16,134 nt of DNA from Acidimicrobiaceae bacterium (GTDB taxonomy: Bacteria > Actinomycetota > Acidimicrobiia > Acidimicrobiales > Palsa-688). Numbering within the stretch: position 1 is the first letter of the stretch; each line of letters opens with the position of its first letter. The DNA is taken from positions 1 to 16,134 of the forward strand of contig JAUTXM010000169.1 of NCBI GenBank assembly GCA_030838025.1, written 5' to 3'. Shown piece by piece: positions 5,985 to 13,380 of this stretch. The position numbers and the translations under genes were made by a program. The notes under the pieces are model-generated. The model saw only the letters and a program-made list of their open reading frames with translations. It was not told where the DNA came from and ran no database searches.

Positions 5985-7270
5985 TCGTCTCCTGTCGCCG
6001 CGACTGACCCCGGCTCCACAACCCACTCTCGGAACCGGGCCGCACCAGCCTCGTCAACCCGAACCCGCAACTGAGCGACCTCGTCGCAGTGGCGCTCCAC
6101 CAGCACCTCGCCCTCGCGATGGACCGCGGCCAGGACGTCACCCCGCTCGTAGGGGACGACCAACTCGACCACTTGGGCCAATGCGCGGAGCCGGTCCCCG
6201 ACCGCCTCCAGGAGCTGATCGACCCCCTCGCCGGTCAGCGCCGAGATCATCACCGAACCGGGATACCGCTGCGCCAACCGCTTGGCCTCGGGCGTCAAGT
6301 CGGCCTTGTTGAATGCCAGCAACTCCGGAACCTCACCGGCCCCGATCTCCGCCAGCACGGTGCGCACCGCCTCGATCTGTCCCACCGGGCTGGCGGCCGA
6401 GCTGTCCACCACGTGGATCAACAGGTCGGACTCGTTGACCACCTCGAGGGTGCTACGGAACGCCTCGATCAGTTGGTGGGGCAACTTGCGCACGAACCCG
6501 ACGGTGTCGGAGACCAGCACCGATTCGCCACCGCTCAACGCCAGGCGCCGCGTGCGCGGGTCGAGGGTGGCGAACAACCGGTCCTCGACCAGCACCCCCG
6601 CGTTCGTCAGATGGTTGAGCAACGTGGACTTGCCGGCATTGGTGTAGCCGACCAGCGACACCGTCGACAGCCGGCTTCGGGCCCGGGCCTTCAGCTGCAC
6701 CCGACGGGTCCGGGTGACCGACTTCAGGTCCGACTCCAGCTTCGTCATACGCCGCAGCAGCCGCCGCCGGTCCACCTCCAGCTGGGTTTCGCCCGGTCCC
6801 CTCGTTCCGATGCCACCGGCCTGCTGAGACAACGCCTTGCCCTTGCCCCGCAGCCGAGGCAGGCGGTACCGCAGTTGCGCCAGCTCCACCTGGGCCTTGC
6901 CCTCGCGGGTGCGGGCATTCTGGGCAAAGATGTCCAGGATCACTGCGGTTCGATCGATGGCGGTGCGGCCCAGGATCTTCTCCAGGTTGCGGGACTGGGC
7001 CGGCGTCAACTCGGCGTCGAACACGACGGTGTCGGCGTCGACCGCCAGGGCCAACTCACGGAGCTCCGCGGCCTTCCCGGAGCCGATCAGCGTCGCCGGG
7101 TCGGCCGAGTCGCGGCGCTGCACTATCCGGGCCATCTCGTCGGCGCCCGCCGTGTCGACCAGCAAGGCCAACTCGTCGAGGTGATCCTCGGTATCGGCCA
7201 GCGACGCCCCGCCAAGTGCCACACCGACCAAGACGATCTTCTCCCGGAAGGTCCGTTCGATCAGGCTCAT
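5981..7270 (-). CDS. hflX: Ribosome-associated GTPase HflX
   Basis: HflX is a GTPase that binds the 50S subunit and can split stalled or idle 70S ribosomes under stress. The 429-residue protein has the N-terminal HflX domain with G-S-G-K (63-66), the G-K-G-K-A-L-S-Q-Q-A-G-G-I-G-T-R-G-P-G-E-T-Q family signature (142-163), then the G domain: G1 G-Y-T-N-A-G-K-S (208-215), G3 D-T-V-G (255-258), G4 N-K-A-D (321-324) and G5 S-A-L (343-345). Length is normal. The ATG at 7270 overlaps the dapF stop as ATGA, and its own stop overlaps the dapC start as GTGA, so translation is probably coupled. Adjacency of miaA, dapF and hflX is also seen in mycobacteria. Confidence 0.96.
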   Translation of the reverse strand: MSLIERTFREKIVLVGVALGGASLADTEDHLDELALLVDTAGADEMARIVQRRDSADPATLIGSGKAAELRELALAVDADTVVFDAELTPAQSRNLEKILGRTAIDRTAVILDIFAQNARTREGKAQVELAQLRYRLPRLRGKGKALSQQAGGIGTRGPGETQLEVDRRRLLRRMTKLESDLKSVTRTRRVQLKARARSRLSTVSLVGYTNAGKSTLLNHLTNAGVLVEDRLFATLDPRTRRLALSGGESVLVSDTVGFVRKLPHQLIEAFRSTLEVVNESDLLIHVVDSSAASPVGQIEAVRTVLAEIGAGEVPELLAFNKADLTPEAKRLAQRYPGSVMISALTGEGVDQLLEAVGDRLRALAQVVELVVPYERGDVLAAVHREGEVLVERHCDEVAQLRVRVDEAGAARFREWVVEPGSVAATGDE

Positions 7271-8166
7271 TCCCGGAACCCCGCACCGGCACCGGGTTCC
7301 GCGCCCAAACCCGACCCGGCGCCCACACCCGACCGAGCGACCGAACCCGACCCGGCGTCATCCAGCTCGACCAGGCAAACTGCCACCCGTTGCGTGGGCC
7401 CCGACAGTACGACCGTCCCATCCGCCCGGAGCTCGACATCGGCGTCGCCTCCAGGCTGGTGCACCATGACCCGGCGCCCGACCCGGCCCCAATGCCACAG
7501 GGCCACAGCCGCCGCGCACGCCCCGGTCCCGCACGCCGCGGTCTCGCCGACCCCCCGCTCCCACACCCGCATCGTGATCTCGTCGGGCCCGGGGCCGAGG
7601 GCGACGAACTCGACGTTCTGGCCGCCCGGCACGCGCTTCTCGAGGGCCGGTCCGAGGTCGCCGACCGCCACCACCGCCGGGTCGGGGCCAAGGACCACCA
7701 GGTGGGGGTTGCCCAGGTTGACCCGCAGTTGGCCGTGGCCCACGTTGCAACGCTCGCCGTCGCCGCCGTCGATGATTGCCCGGCCCATTTCCACCGACGC
7801 CCAGGCGCCGGTCGGTCCGTCGCCGGGGCGCACCGTCACGGTTCGCAGACCAGCCGCGCTGTCCACCACGAACGGCTGGCCCGCTTCCACCAGCCCCGCG
7901 TCAAGCGCCGCCTGACCGAGGCAGCGCATCCCGTTGCCTGACATCTCGGCCATGCTGCCGTCGGCATTGCGCAGCTCGAACGTGAGCCGCGCCTCGCCCC
8001 CCCCGCCACGGGTCACCCTGATGAGCCCGTCGGCGCCGACCCCCCGGTGGCGGTCACACAGCGCCCGGGCGAGCCCGGCGTCGATCGGAGTCGATGCGTC
8101 CAGGTCGAGCAGGATCAGGAAGTCGTTGCCCAGCCCGTGGTGCTTGGCGAGTGTCAGCGTCGTCAT
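7267..8166 (-). CDS. dapF: Diaminopimelate epimerase DapF, with Ser at the first catalytic Cys position
   Basis: DapF interconverts LL- and meso-diaminopimelate by a two-base mechanism that normally uses two cysteines. The 299-residue protein shows H-G-L-G-N-D-F (10-16), G-V-G-A-D-G-L (43-49), N-A-D-G-S (67-71), G-N-P-H (152-155), the second active-site motif G-E-T-A-A-C-G-T-G-A-C with Cys212, and P-G-G near 238-240. The first motif, usually C-G-N-G-x-R, reads S-G-N-G-M-R-C, so Ser76 is at the Cys73 position of the Haemophilus enzyme. The codon is TCA, two changes from either Cys codon. About 30 C-terminal residues are Gly/Ala/Ser-rich and look like an added tail. The ATG at 8166 forms ATGA with the miaA stop, and its own stop forms ATGA with hflX. 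Confidence 0.93.
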   Translation of the reverse strand: MTTLTLAKHHGLGNDFLILLDLDASTPIDAGLARALCDRHRGVGADGLIRVTRGGGGEARLTFELRNADGSMAEMSGNGMRCLGQAALDAGLVEAGQPFVVDSAAGLRTVTVRPGDGPTGAWASVEMGRAIIDGGDGERCNVGHGQLRVNLGNPHLVVLGPDPAVVAVGDLGPALEKRVPGGQNVEFVALGPGPDEITMRVWERGVGETAACGTGACAAAVALWHWGRVGRRVMVHQPGGDADVELRADGTVVLSGPTQRVAVCLVELDDAGSGSVARSGVGAGSGLGAEPGAGAGFRE

Positions 8167-9101
8167 GGTCTCGTCCAGTCTCCCAGCAGGGCGGGGACAA
8201 CGGCGAGTGGATTCTCCGCCGCCCCGTACCACGTGATCCGGGGGTCCCGCCGCCACCAGACCCGCTGGCGCCGGGCGAACGCCTTGGTCCGCCGAATCGC
8301 CTCGGCGGCGGCGGTCGCCCACGGCGTCCCTTCCTCGAGATGGGCCAGCACCTCCCGGTAGCCCAGCGCCTGGCGGGCGGTGCGGGACATGCCACCCGCT
8401 CGGGCGGCCAGTCGCCCGACCTCGCCGACCAGACCCGAGTCCACCATGGCCCGAAATCGCTCCTCGATGCGCCCGCCGACGACGGCCCGAGGCAGCCACA
8501 GCCCGGCGATCCGGAACCGGGTGGGGGGATAGGTCCCGATGCCCGGCCCGAAGGTGGAAAAAGGGCGGCCGCTGCCCAACGACACCTCGAGGGCCCGTAC
8601 GACCCGGCGGCGATTGGACGGAAGCATCCGCGACGCCGCAAGTGGGTCAATTTCGTGCAGGCGTTGGTGCAGGGCCGACGTATCCGGGTCGGCTTCCAGC
8701 TCGGCTCGCACCTCCGGGTAGCGACCGGGCGGCGTGAGACGGTCCACGACCGCCTGGAAGTACAACCCGGTGCCGCCGACCAGCAACGCCCGGGAGCCCC
8801 GGGCCTCGATGCCCGCCAGTGCCGCCTGCGCCGCCGCCTGGTACTGAGCCACGGTGAAATCCTCCCCCGCGTCGACCAGGTCCAGGAGGTGGTGGGGAAC
8901 TGCGCTCCGGTCGGCCGCAGACGGCTTCGCAGTGCCGATATCCATGCCCCGATAGACCTGCATCGAGTCGACGCACAGCACCTCCACCGGGGGCCCCTCG
9001 CCGCGGGCGATCAACTCCCGCGACAGGGCCATGGCCACCGCCGACTTTCCCGATGCCGTGCAGCCGACCAGCGCCAGATGGGGGTACGGCGCGTCGGTCA
9101 G
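8163..9101 (-). CDS. miaA: tRNA dimethylallyltransferase MiaA, probable CTG start
   Basis: MiaA adds a dimethylallyl group to N6 of A37 in tRNAs reading UNN codons; MiaB then methylthiolates it. The reading from CTG 9101 gives 312 residues: P-H-L-A-L-V-G-C-T-A-S-G-K-S (P-loop), V-D-S-M-Q-V-Y-R-G-M-D-I-G-T-A-K-P, G-G-T-G-L-Y, and R-R-x-V-R-A-L-E. All are family hallmarks. The P-loop lies upstream of the first ordinary start in this frame (GTG 9038), so starting there would remove the ATP/pyrophosphate-binding loop. No in-frame ATG, GTG or TTG was found between there and well inside miaB. CTG 9101 overlaps the miaB TGA as CTGA, the same 4-nt geometry as the next three junctions. No ribosome binding site is evident, so coupling is likely. 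Confidence 0.92.
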   Translation of the reverse strand: MTDAPYPHLALVGCTASGKSAVAMALSRELIARGEGPPVEVLCVDSMQVYRGMDIGTAKPSAADRSAVPHHLLDLVDAGEDFTVAQYQAAAQAALAGIEARGSRALLVGGTGLYFQAVVDRLTPPGRYPEVRAELEADPDTSALHQRLHEIDPLAASRMLPSNRRRVVRALEVSLGSGRPFSTFGPGIGTYPPTRFRIAGLWLPRAVVGGRIEERFRAMVDSGLVGEVGRLAARAGGMSRTARQALGYREVLAHLEEGTPWATAAAEAIRRTKAFARRQRVWWRRDPRITWYGAAENPLAVVPALLGDWTRP

Positions 9102-10573
9102 ACCGACACCACAGGGATACGAGCCCGGTGGCGGTGCCGGGCGGTCACCTCGACCAACTCGCCGACCAAGAAATGGGGCGCCCCCCGGGTGATCCGCGCC
9201 GTCACGAAGGTGCCGGCGGGCAGTACCTGGTCCACGGCCAGGTGGACCAGCTTGTTCTGGCCGGTCCGGCCGCTCACCACGTCGGGGTCACGCTTGCTCG
9301 GACCTTCGATCAGGACCTCCTCGACCCGGCCGACCCGACCCTCGTGCTTGGTCAAGGCGGATCGTTCGACCACGACCCGCAACCGGGCGAAGCGATCCGC
9401 GATCACCTCGGCGGCGACGAACTCCTCCGAGCGTTGTGCCGCCTCGGTGCCCGGCCGGGGTGAATAGATGAAGGTGTAGGCGCTGTCGAACTGGGCTTCG
9501 GCGACCACCTCGAGCGTCCGCTCGAAGTCGTCGTCGGTCTCGCCCGGGAAGCCCACGATCAGGTCCGTCGTGACCGCCAGGTCTCCGACCGCGGCCCGGG
9601 CCTCTGCCAAGCGCCCCAAGTAGCGCTCTGCGGTGTACCCGCGGTGCATGGCCGACAAGGTGCGGTCGCTTCCGGACTGCAGCGGGAGATGCAGGTGGGG
9701 GCACACGGCCTCCTCGCCTGCCATGGCGGCGATGATGTCGGGGCGCAGGTCCTTGGGATGAGGGCTGGTAAACCGCACCCGGCGGATGCCTTCGACCTGG
9801 GCCACCGCACGGAGCAGATCGCCGAAGACGGGCCGGGCCCGCGGATGGTCATCGGTCGCCCACGCCATGCCGGTGCGTTCCGCGGCGCCACGCCAACTCG
9901 GATCGGTCCGAAGCGCCGAGGTCAGGTCCCGGCCGTAGGAGTTGACGTTCTGCCCGAGGAGGGTGACCTCGACGGTGCCGGCGTCGGCCAGGGCGGCAAC
10001 CTCGGCGACCACTTGGCCGAAGGGGCGGCTGATCTCGACACCCCGCACGGAGGGAACGATGCAGAAGGCGCAACTGTTGTCACAGCCGATCTGGATGGTG
10101 ACCCAGGCGGCGTGGCCCAACTCGCGCCGGACGGGCAGCGCGGAGGGGAACATCGAGTCGTCTTCGAGGGAGGCGGCCTCCCAGATCTCCATGACCGGCC
10201 CCTCGTGGCGCGCCTGTTGGAGCAGGTCGGCGGCCCGGGCGACGTTGTGCGTTCCCCACACGGCATCGACCCAGGGGGCGCGCTGCTGGATGAGCTCCCG
10301 GTCCTTTTGGGCCAGGCAACCGGCCACGGCGATCTGCAGGTCAGGCCGATCCTGCTTGGCCGCCTTCAGCATGCCCAGGTTGCCGTACAGCTTGTTGTCG
10401 GCGTTCTCCCGGATGCAGCAGGTATTGAGGACCACGACGTCCGCGTCCTCGAGCCGGTCGGTCGGCACCATTCCGTCGGACTCGAGCAGGCCCGCCAGCC
10501 GTTCGGAGTCGTGTTCGTTCATCTGGCACCCGAAGGTCCGAATCAGGTAGCGCCGGGCGGGATCCACTGGCAC
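9098..10573 (-). CDS. miaB: tRNA-2-methylthio-N6-dimethylallyladenosine synthase MiaB
   Basis: MiaB is a radical-SAM methylthiotransferase acting on the base made by MiaA. The 491-residue protein has the N-terminal UPF0004 domain with cluster cysteines Cys16 (T-F-G-C-Q-M-N), Cys52/53 (L-N-T-C-C-I-R-E-N-A) and Cys86 (A-G-C-L-A-Q). The radical-SAM C-x3-C-x2-C is Cys164, Cys168, Cys171 (G-C-D-N-S-C-A-F-C-I-V-P), followed by G-Q-N-V-N-S-Y-G and L-P-L-Q-S-G-S-D, with a C-terminal TRAM domain (about 410-480). About 25 residues are inserted after N-V-N-S-Y-G-R-D-L compared with E. coli. The start is GTG 10573; GTG 10567 is an alternative. It follows the DUF427 gene by 15 nt and overlaps miaA by 4 nt. 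Confidence 0.96.
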   Translation of the reverse strand: MPVDPARRYLIRTFGCQMNEHDSERLAGLLESDGMVPTDRLEDADVVVLNTCCIRENADNKLYGNLGMLKAAKQDRPDLQIAVAGCLAQKDRELIQQRAPWVDAVWGTHNVARAADLLQQARHEGPVMEIWEAASLEDDSMFPSALPVRRELGHAAWVTIQIGCDNSCAFCIVPSVRGVEISRPFGQVVAEVAALADAGTVEVTLLGQNVNSYGRDLTSALRTDPSWRGAAERTGMAWATDDHPRARPVFGDLLRAVAQVEGIRRVRFTSPHPKDLRPDIIAAMAGEEAVCPHLHLPLQSGSDRTLSAMHRGYTAERYLGRLAEARAAVGDLAVTTDLIVGFPGETDDDFERTLEVVAEAQFDSAYTFIYSPRPGTEAAQRSEEFVAAEVIADRFARLRVVVERSALTKHEGRVGRVEEVLIEGPSKRDPDVVSGRTGQNKLVHLAVDQVLPAGTFVTARITRGAPHFLVGELVEVTARHRHRARIPVVSV

Positions 10574-10588
10574 GAGGATACGTGGACC

Positions 10589-10939
10589 TCAGCCGGTCGG
10601 GTCCACCTTCATCTCCACCCGCTCGGGGTAAAAGCACATGAGACCGGCAATGGCCTCTGCACCCGCGATGGGCGTCGGGTAGCTCCAGACGATCCCGTCG
10701 AACACTTCGCCGTCGAGTTCGAGGGACCAGTACGACGCCTGCCCCTTGAACGGACAGGTCGTGTGGAAGTTGGTCGGCCGTAGGTCGACGCGGACATCGT
10801 CGCGGTGCAGGTAGTAGCGGGTCGGAAGCCCGGTCTCGTCCAGCAGCACCGGACGGTCGGACTCGGCCAGCGTGGTGCCGTTGACGACGACTTCGACGTG
10901 GGCGCTCGACGGGGTGATCGTGATGGTGTGACCAGCCAT
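10589..10939 (-). CDS. DUF427 domain protein
   Basis: A complete single-domain 116-residue protein of the DUF427 (NTP_transf_9-type) family, whose biochemical role I do not know. It shows V-N-G-T-x-L-A-E-S, L-L-D-E-T-G-L-P-x-R-Y-Y-L-H-R-D-D-V-R, C-P-F-K-G-Q-A-S-Y-W-S-L, and the ending Y-P-x-P-I-A-G-A-E-A-I-A-G-L-M-C-F-Y, all typical of the family. There is no signal peptide or membrane helix. It is the first gene of the minus-strand block and may share an mRNA with miaB, although it is separated by 15 nt rather than overlapping. The start ATG 10939 gives the normal family N-terminus. Confidence 0.88.
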   Translation of the reverse strand: MAGHTITITPSSAHVEVVVNGTTLAESDRPVLLDETGLPTRYYLHRDDVRVDLRPTNFHTTCPFKGQASYWSLELDGEVFDGIVWSYPTPIAGAEAIAGLMCFYPERVEMKVDPTG

Positions 10940-10947
10940 ACCCGGAG

Positions 10948-10956
10948 GTCATAGCA
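10948..10956 (-). promoter_or_regulatory. Possible extended -10 for the DUF427-miaB operon
   Basis: On the minus strand TGC-TATGAC resembles an extended -10 (TGn-TATnnT-like). The predicted start would be only two or three bases before ATG 10939, giving a near-leaderless mRNA, a common arrangement in actinobacteria. There is no good -35. Confidence 0.3.
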
Positions 10957-10995
10957 GACCTTCCTCAACTTGCGGCGACGCGCGAGACTCGTCGT

Positions 10996-11466
10996 ATGAC
11001 GAATCCTGGGCCTCGACCGGCGACTGGAATGCGGGGACTGATGGCGGATGCGTCCACGTTGGCGGCCTCCGGGTTGATCGCCGCGGTGGGCCTCGCCATC
11101 GTGGCGGGCTTCTTCGGATTCCTCGTCGATCCGGGTACGGCCGGATTCCGGGGCCGGCTGCTCAACCTGACCGACACCGTCGACGTCGGCGACATCGCCC
11201 TCCTTGGAATCGCGGCGGCCCTGCTCCTGCTGACGTTCGACCCGCCCGGAGGGTTCCCCCGACCGAAATTGCTGGCCGTCCTCTCCGGGCTCGCCACGAT
11301 CATCGCCGGCTACGGCATTATCCGCACCATCGTGCTCATATCCGAAAAGGGATCCGGCCTGATGCGGCTCGACCAGGCGCTGGCCACACTTGGTGTCGCC
11401 ATCGCCGCCGCCACCGTGGCGTACTACAGCGCCCGCGAGTCGTACGCCAAACCACGGCCGCTCTGA
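10996..11466 (+). CDS. Four-helix membrane protein of unknown function
   Basis: A 156-residue protein that I do not recognise. Four hydrophobic segments are clear: about 21-44, 66-81, 92-115 and 127-145, with short loops and a basic C-terminal tail (Y-A-K-P-R-P-L). A G-F-R-G-R-L-L-N-L-T-D-T-V-D-V-G-D loop joins helices one and two. No catalytic motif is visible. ATG 10996 is the longest start; ATG 11041, preceded by GGGGA, is a credible alternative that still keeps all four helices. It is divergent from DUF427 and lies 70 nt before the ABC transporter genes on the same strand. The gap holds an inverted repeat, so it may not share their regulation. Confidence 0.75.
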   Translation: MTNPGPRPATGMRGLMADASTLAASGLIAAVGLAIVAGFFGFLVDPGTAGFRGRLLNLTDTVDVGDIALLGIAAALLLLTFDPPGGFPRPKLLAVLSGLATIIAGYGIIRTIVLISEKGSGLMRLDQALATLGVAIAAATVAYYSARESYAKPRPL

Positions 11467-11493
11467 GCCCCGTTTCGCGGTTCGGGTAAAAGA

Positions 11494-11516
11494 AACTGGT
11501 CAATAGATGGCCAGTT
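11494..11516. promoter_or_regulatory. Inverted repeat upstream of the ABC transporter genes
   Basis: AACTGG and CCAGTT are separated by 11 nt and end 20 bp before the start at 11537. A weak -35/-10 pair (TTCGGG 11481-11486, TAGATG 11504-11509, 17-bp spacer) overlaps it, so the repeat could be an operator for the exporter genes. No regulator gene is adjacent. Confidence 0.35.
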
Positions 11517-11536
11517 AGGTCGCGGATGATGTCGGT

Positions 11537-12535
11537 ATGAAACCGACAGGCATCCCCCATGCGTCCACGGCCATCCTGGCTGAGCGCCTCGTCCGCCAGT
11601 TCGACGGGCTCACGGCCGTCGACCAGGTCGACCTTGACATCGCGTCCGGCGAGATCTACGGCTTCCTCGGACCCAACGGCGCCGGCAAATCGACCACGGT
11701 CAAAGTGCTCTGCACGTTGCTGGCGCCAACTGGGGGGCGAGCGGTCGTCGCCGGTTACGACGTCGCCACCCAGCCCGACCAGGTTCGCCTCCGTATCGGC
11801 GTGGCGCTCCAGGAAGCGGCGCTCGACCCCAAGCAGACCGGGATCGAGCTGCTGCGCCTCCAAGGCCGCCTCTACGGCCTGACCCGGGCCGAGATCGAGG
11901 GAAGGCTGAGCGAGCTGGGCCGGCTGATCGAAATCGGCGATGCGCTCGGTCGTCCCATCGCCACCTACTCCGGTGGGATGAAGCGCCGGCTCGACCTGGC
12001 CGCGGCACTGGTGCACAACCCGGAAGTCCTGTTCCTTGACGAGCCCACGACCGGGCTCGATCCGGTGAGCCGGGCACGGATGTGGGAAGAGGTCCGACGC
12101 CTGAACCGTGAGCTCGACATGACAATCTTCCTGACGACGCAGTACCTGGAAGAAGCCGACGAGCTGGCCGACCGGGTGGGCATCATCAATGACGGACGAC
12201 TGGTCGCGCAAGGAACCCCTGCCGAGTTGAAGCGCAGCGTCGGCGACGACGTCATCGTCGCCCGCGTGGATGGCAGCGCCCGAGCGGCCGGTCCGGCCGT
12301 CGAAGCGGTGCCCGGAGTTCAGGGCATCGAGTCCCGGGGCGACGAGATGATCATCACGGCACTCGACGGCGCGGCCACGATCGGCGCGGTCGCCGTAGCC
12401 CTCAACACCGTGGCCCCGGTCCGGTACCTCACGTTGCGCACGCCGACACTCGACGACGTGTTTCTCGAACTCACCGGCAACCACATCCGGCCCGATGAAT
12501 CCGCCCAACGTGAAGTCGTGGAGGTAGGTCGATGA
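11537..12535 (+). CDS. ABC transporter ATP-binding protein, DrrA family
   Basis: The nucleotide-binding subunit of an ABC-2-type exporter, 332 residues. Landmarks are Walker A G-P-N-G-A-G-K-S-T (45-53), Q-loop Gln92, signature Y-S-G-G-M-K-R-R (144-151), Walker B V-L-F-L-D-E-P (164-170), and a D-loop T-G-L-D. At the switch position the usual His is Gln202 (L-T-T-Q-Y-L-E-E-A-D), as is typical for the DrrA daunorubicin-exporter group. A C-terminal regulatory extension of about 100 residues follows, ending L-D-D-V-F-L-E-L-T-G. Its stop overlaps the start of the permease gene as ATGA. The substrate cannot be told from sequence; relatives export antibiotics, lipids or polyketides. Confidence 0.93.
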   Translation: MKPTGIPHASTAILAERLVRQFDGLTAVDQVDLDIASGEIYGFLGPNGAGKSTTVKVLCTLLAPTGGRAVVAGYDVATQPDQVRLRIGVALQEAALDPKQTGIELLRLQGRLYGLTRAEIEGRLSELGRLIEIGDALGRPIATYSGGMKRRLDLAAALVHNPEVLFLDEPTTGLDPVSRARMWEEVRRLNRELDMTIFLTTQYLEEADELADRVGIINDGRLVAQGTPAELKRSVGDDVIVARVDGSARAAGPAVEAVPGVQGIESRGDEMIITALDGAATIGAVAVALNTVAPVRYLTLRTPTLDDVFLELTGNHIRPDESAQREVVEVGR

Positions 12536-13368
12536 CAACCATCGAGATCGCGGCCAGTACCAGCATCGACGTCCGAGACCACCGTGGCGTCCGCGCCCGT
12601 CCGTCACCGTTCCTGCGAGATGTCGCCTCGGTGGCCGGGCGAGCCCTTCGTGCGGTCCCCCGCGAGCGGGAGACCGTCATCCCACCGATCTTCATTGCGC
12701 TGTTCTTCTTCGTGGTCAACATCGGGACGCTGCAACAACTCACCGAAAGCAACATCAAGGGCTTCGACATCAAAGCGTTCATGATGCCCACCGCCATACT
12801 CATCGGGGTAACGGGCGTCTCACGAGCGGGATCGCTCGTGCTCGACATCCAAGGGGGATACTTCGACCGACTGCTGCTCACCCCGGTGCGACGGCTGGCC
12901 ATCTTGCTCGGGCACATGGTCGCCGACGTGACCGTCGCCTGCCTCCTGACGGTGCCCATCGTGGCGCTCGCCTTGGCGTTGGGGGTCCACATCGAGTCCG
13001 GCCTGCTCGGCCTTGTGGTGTTCATCGCCATGGCCGCCCTCTGGAGCCTGGCGTTTGCCGGATTCGGCTACGCCATTGCGCTGAAGTCGGGCAATCCCGC
13101 AGCCGTGAACTCCAGCTTCCTGCTGTTCTTCCCGTTCCTGTTCATGACCTCGTCCTATGTCCCCCGGAGCCAACTCACCGGATGGCTGAACACCGTCGCC
13201 CGTTGGAATCCCGTGACCTATGTACTCGAGGGACAGCGATCGTTGGTCACCGCCGGTTGGCAATGGGATCAGCTGGCCAAGGCGCTCCTCGCAATCGGCG
13301 TGGTCGGCCTGGCCAGCATGTCCCTCTGCTTCGGGGCCCTTCGCGGACGGACGCGGCGCGGTTCGTAG
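12532..13368 (+). CDS. ABC-2 type exporter permease, DrrB family
   Basis: The membrane partner of the preceding ATPase, 278 residues, with six predicted helices (about 49-66, 82-99, 122-150, 159-184, 194-210, 250-270). The cytoplasmic loop D-I-Q-G-G-Y-F-D-R-L-L-L-T-P-V-R-R (105-121) is the conserved coupling region of ABC-2 permeases, and the N-P-V-T-Y-V-L-E-G-Q-R motif precedes the last helix. The ATG at 12532 has a strong site, GGAGGT (12520-12525), six bases before it inside the ATPase gene, so the subunits are translationally coupled and also independently initiated. The next gene begins 12 nt after its stop. Confidence 0.92.
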   Translation: MTTIEIAASTSIDVRDHRGVRARPSPFLRDVASVAGRALRAVPRERETVIPPIFIALFFFVVNIGTLQQLTESNIKGFDIKAFMMPTAILIGVTGVSRAGSLVLDIQGGYFDRLLLTPVRRLAILLGHMVADVTVACLLTVPIVALALALGVHIESGLLGLVVFIAMAALWSLAFAGFGYAIALKSGNPAAVNSSFLLFFPFLFMTSSYVPRSQLTGWLNTVARWNPVTYVLEGQRSLVTAGWQWDQLAKALLAIGVVGLASMSLCFGALRGRTRRGS

Positions 13369-13380
13369 AGTCTCGGGGGT

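Noticed and set aside
6089..7915. 608-codon plus-strand open frame
   Set aside because: Antisense to hflX and dapF, with a Gln/Arg/Pro-rich product and no motifs.
11720..12150. Loss of ATPase function because the switch His is Gln202
   Set aside because: Gln at this position is usual in the DrrA exporter group, so it is not a defect.
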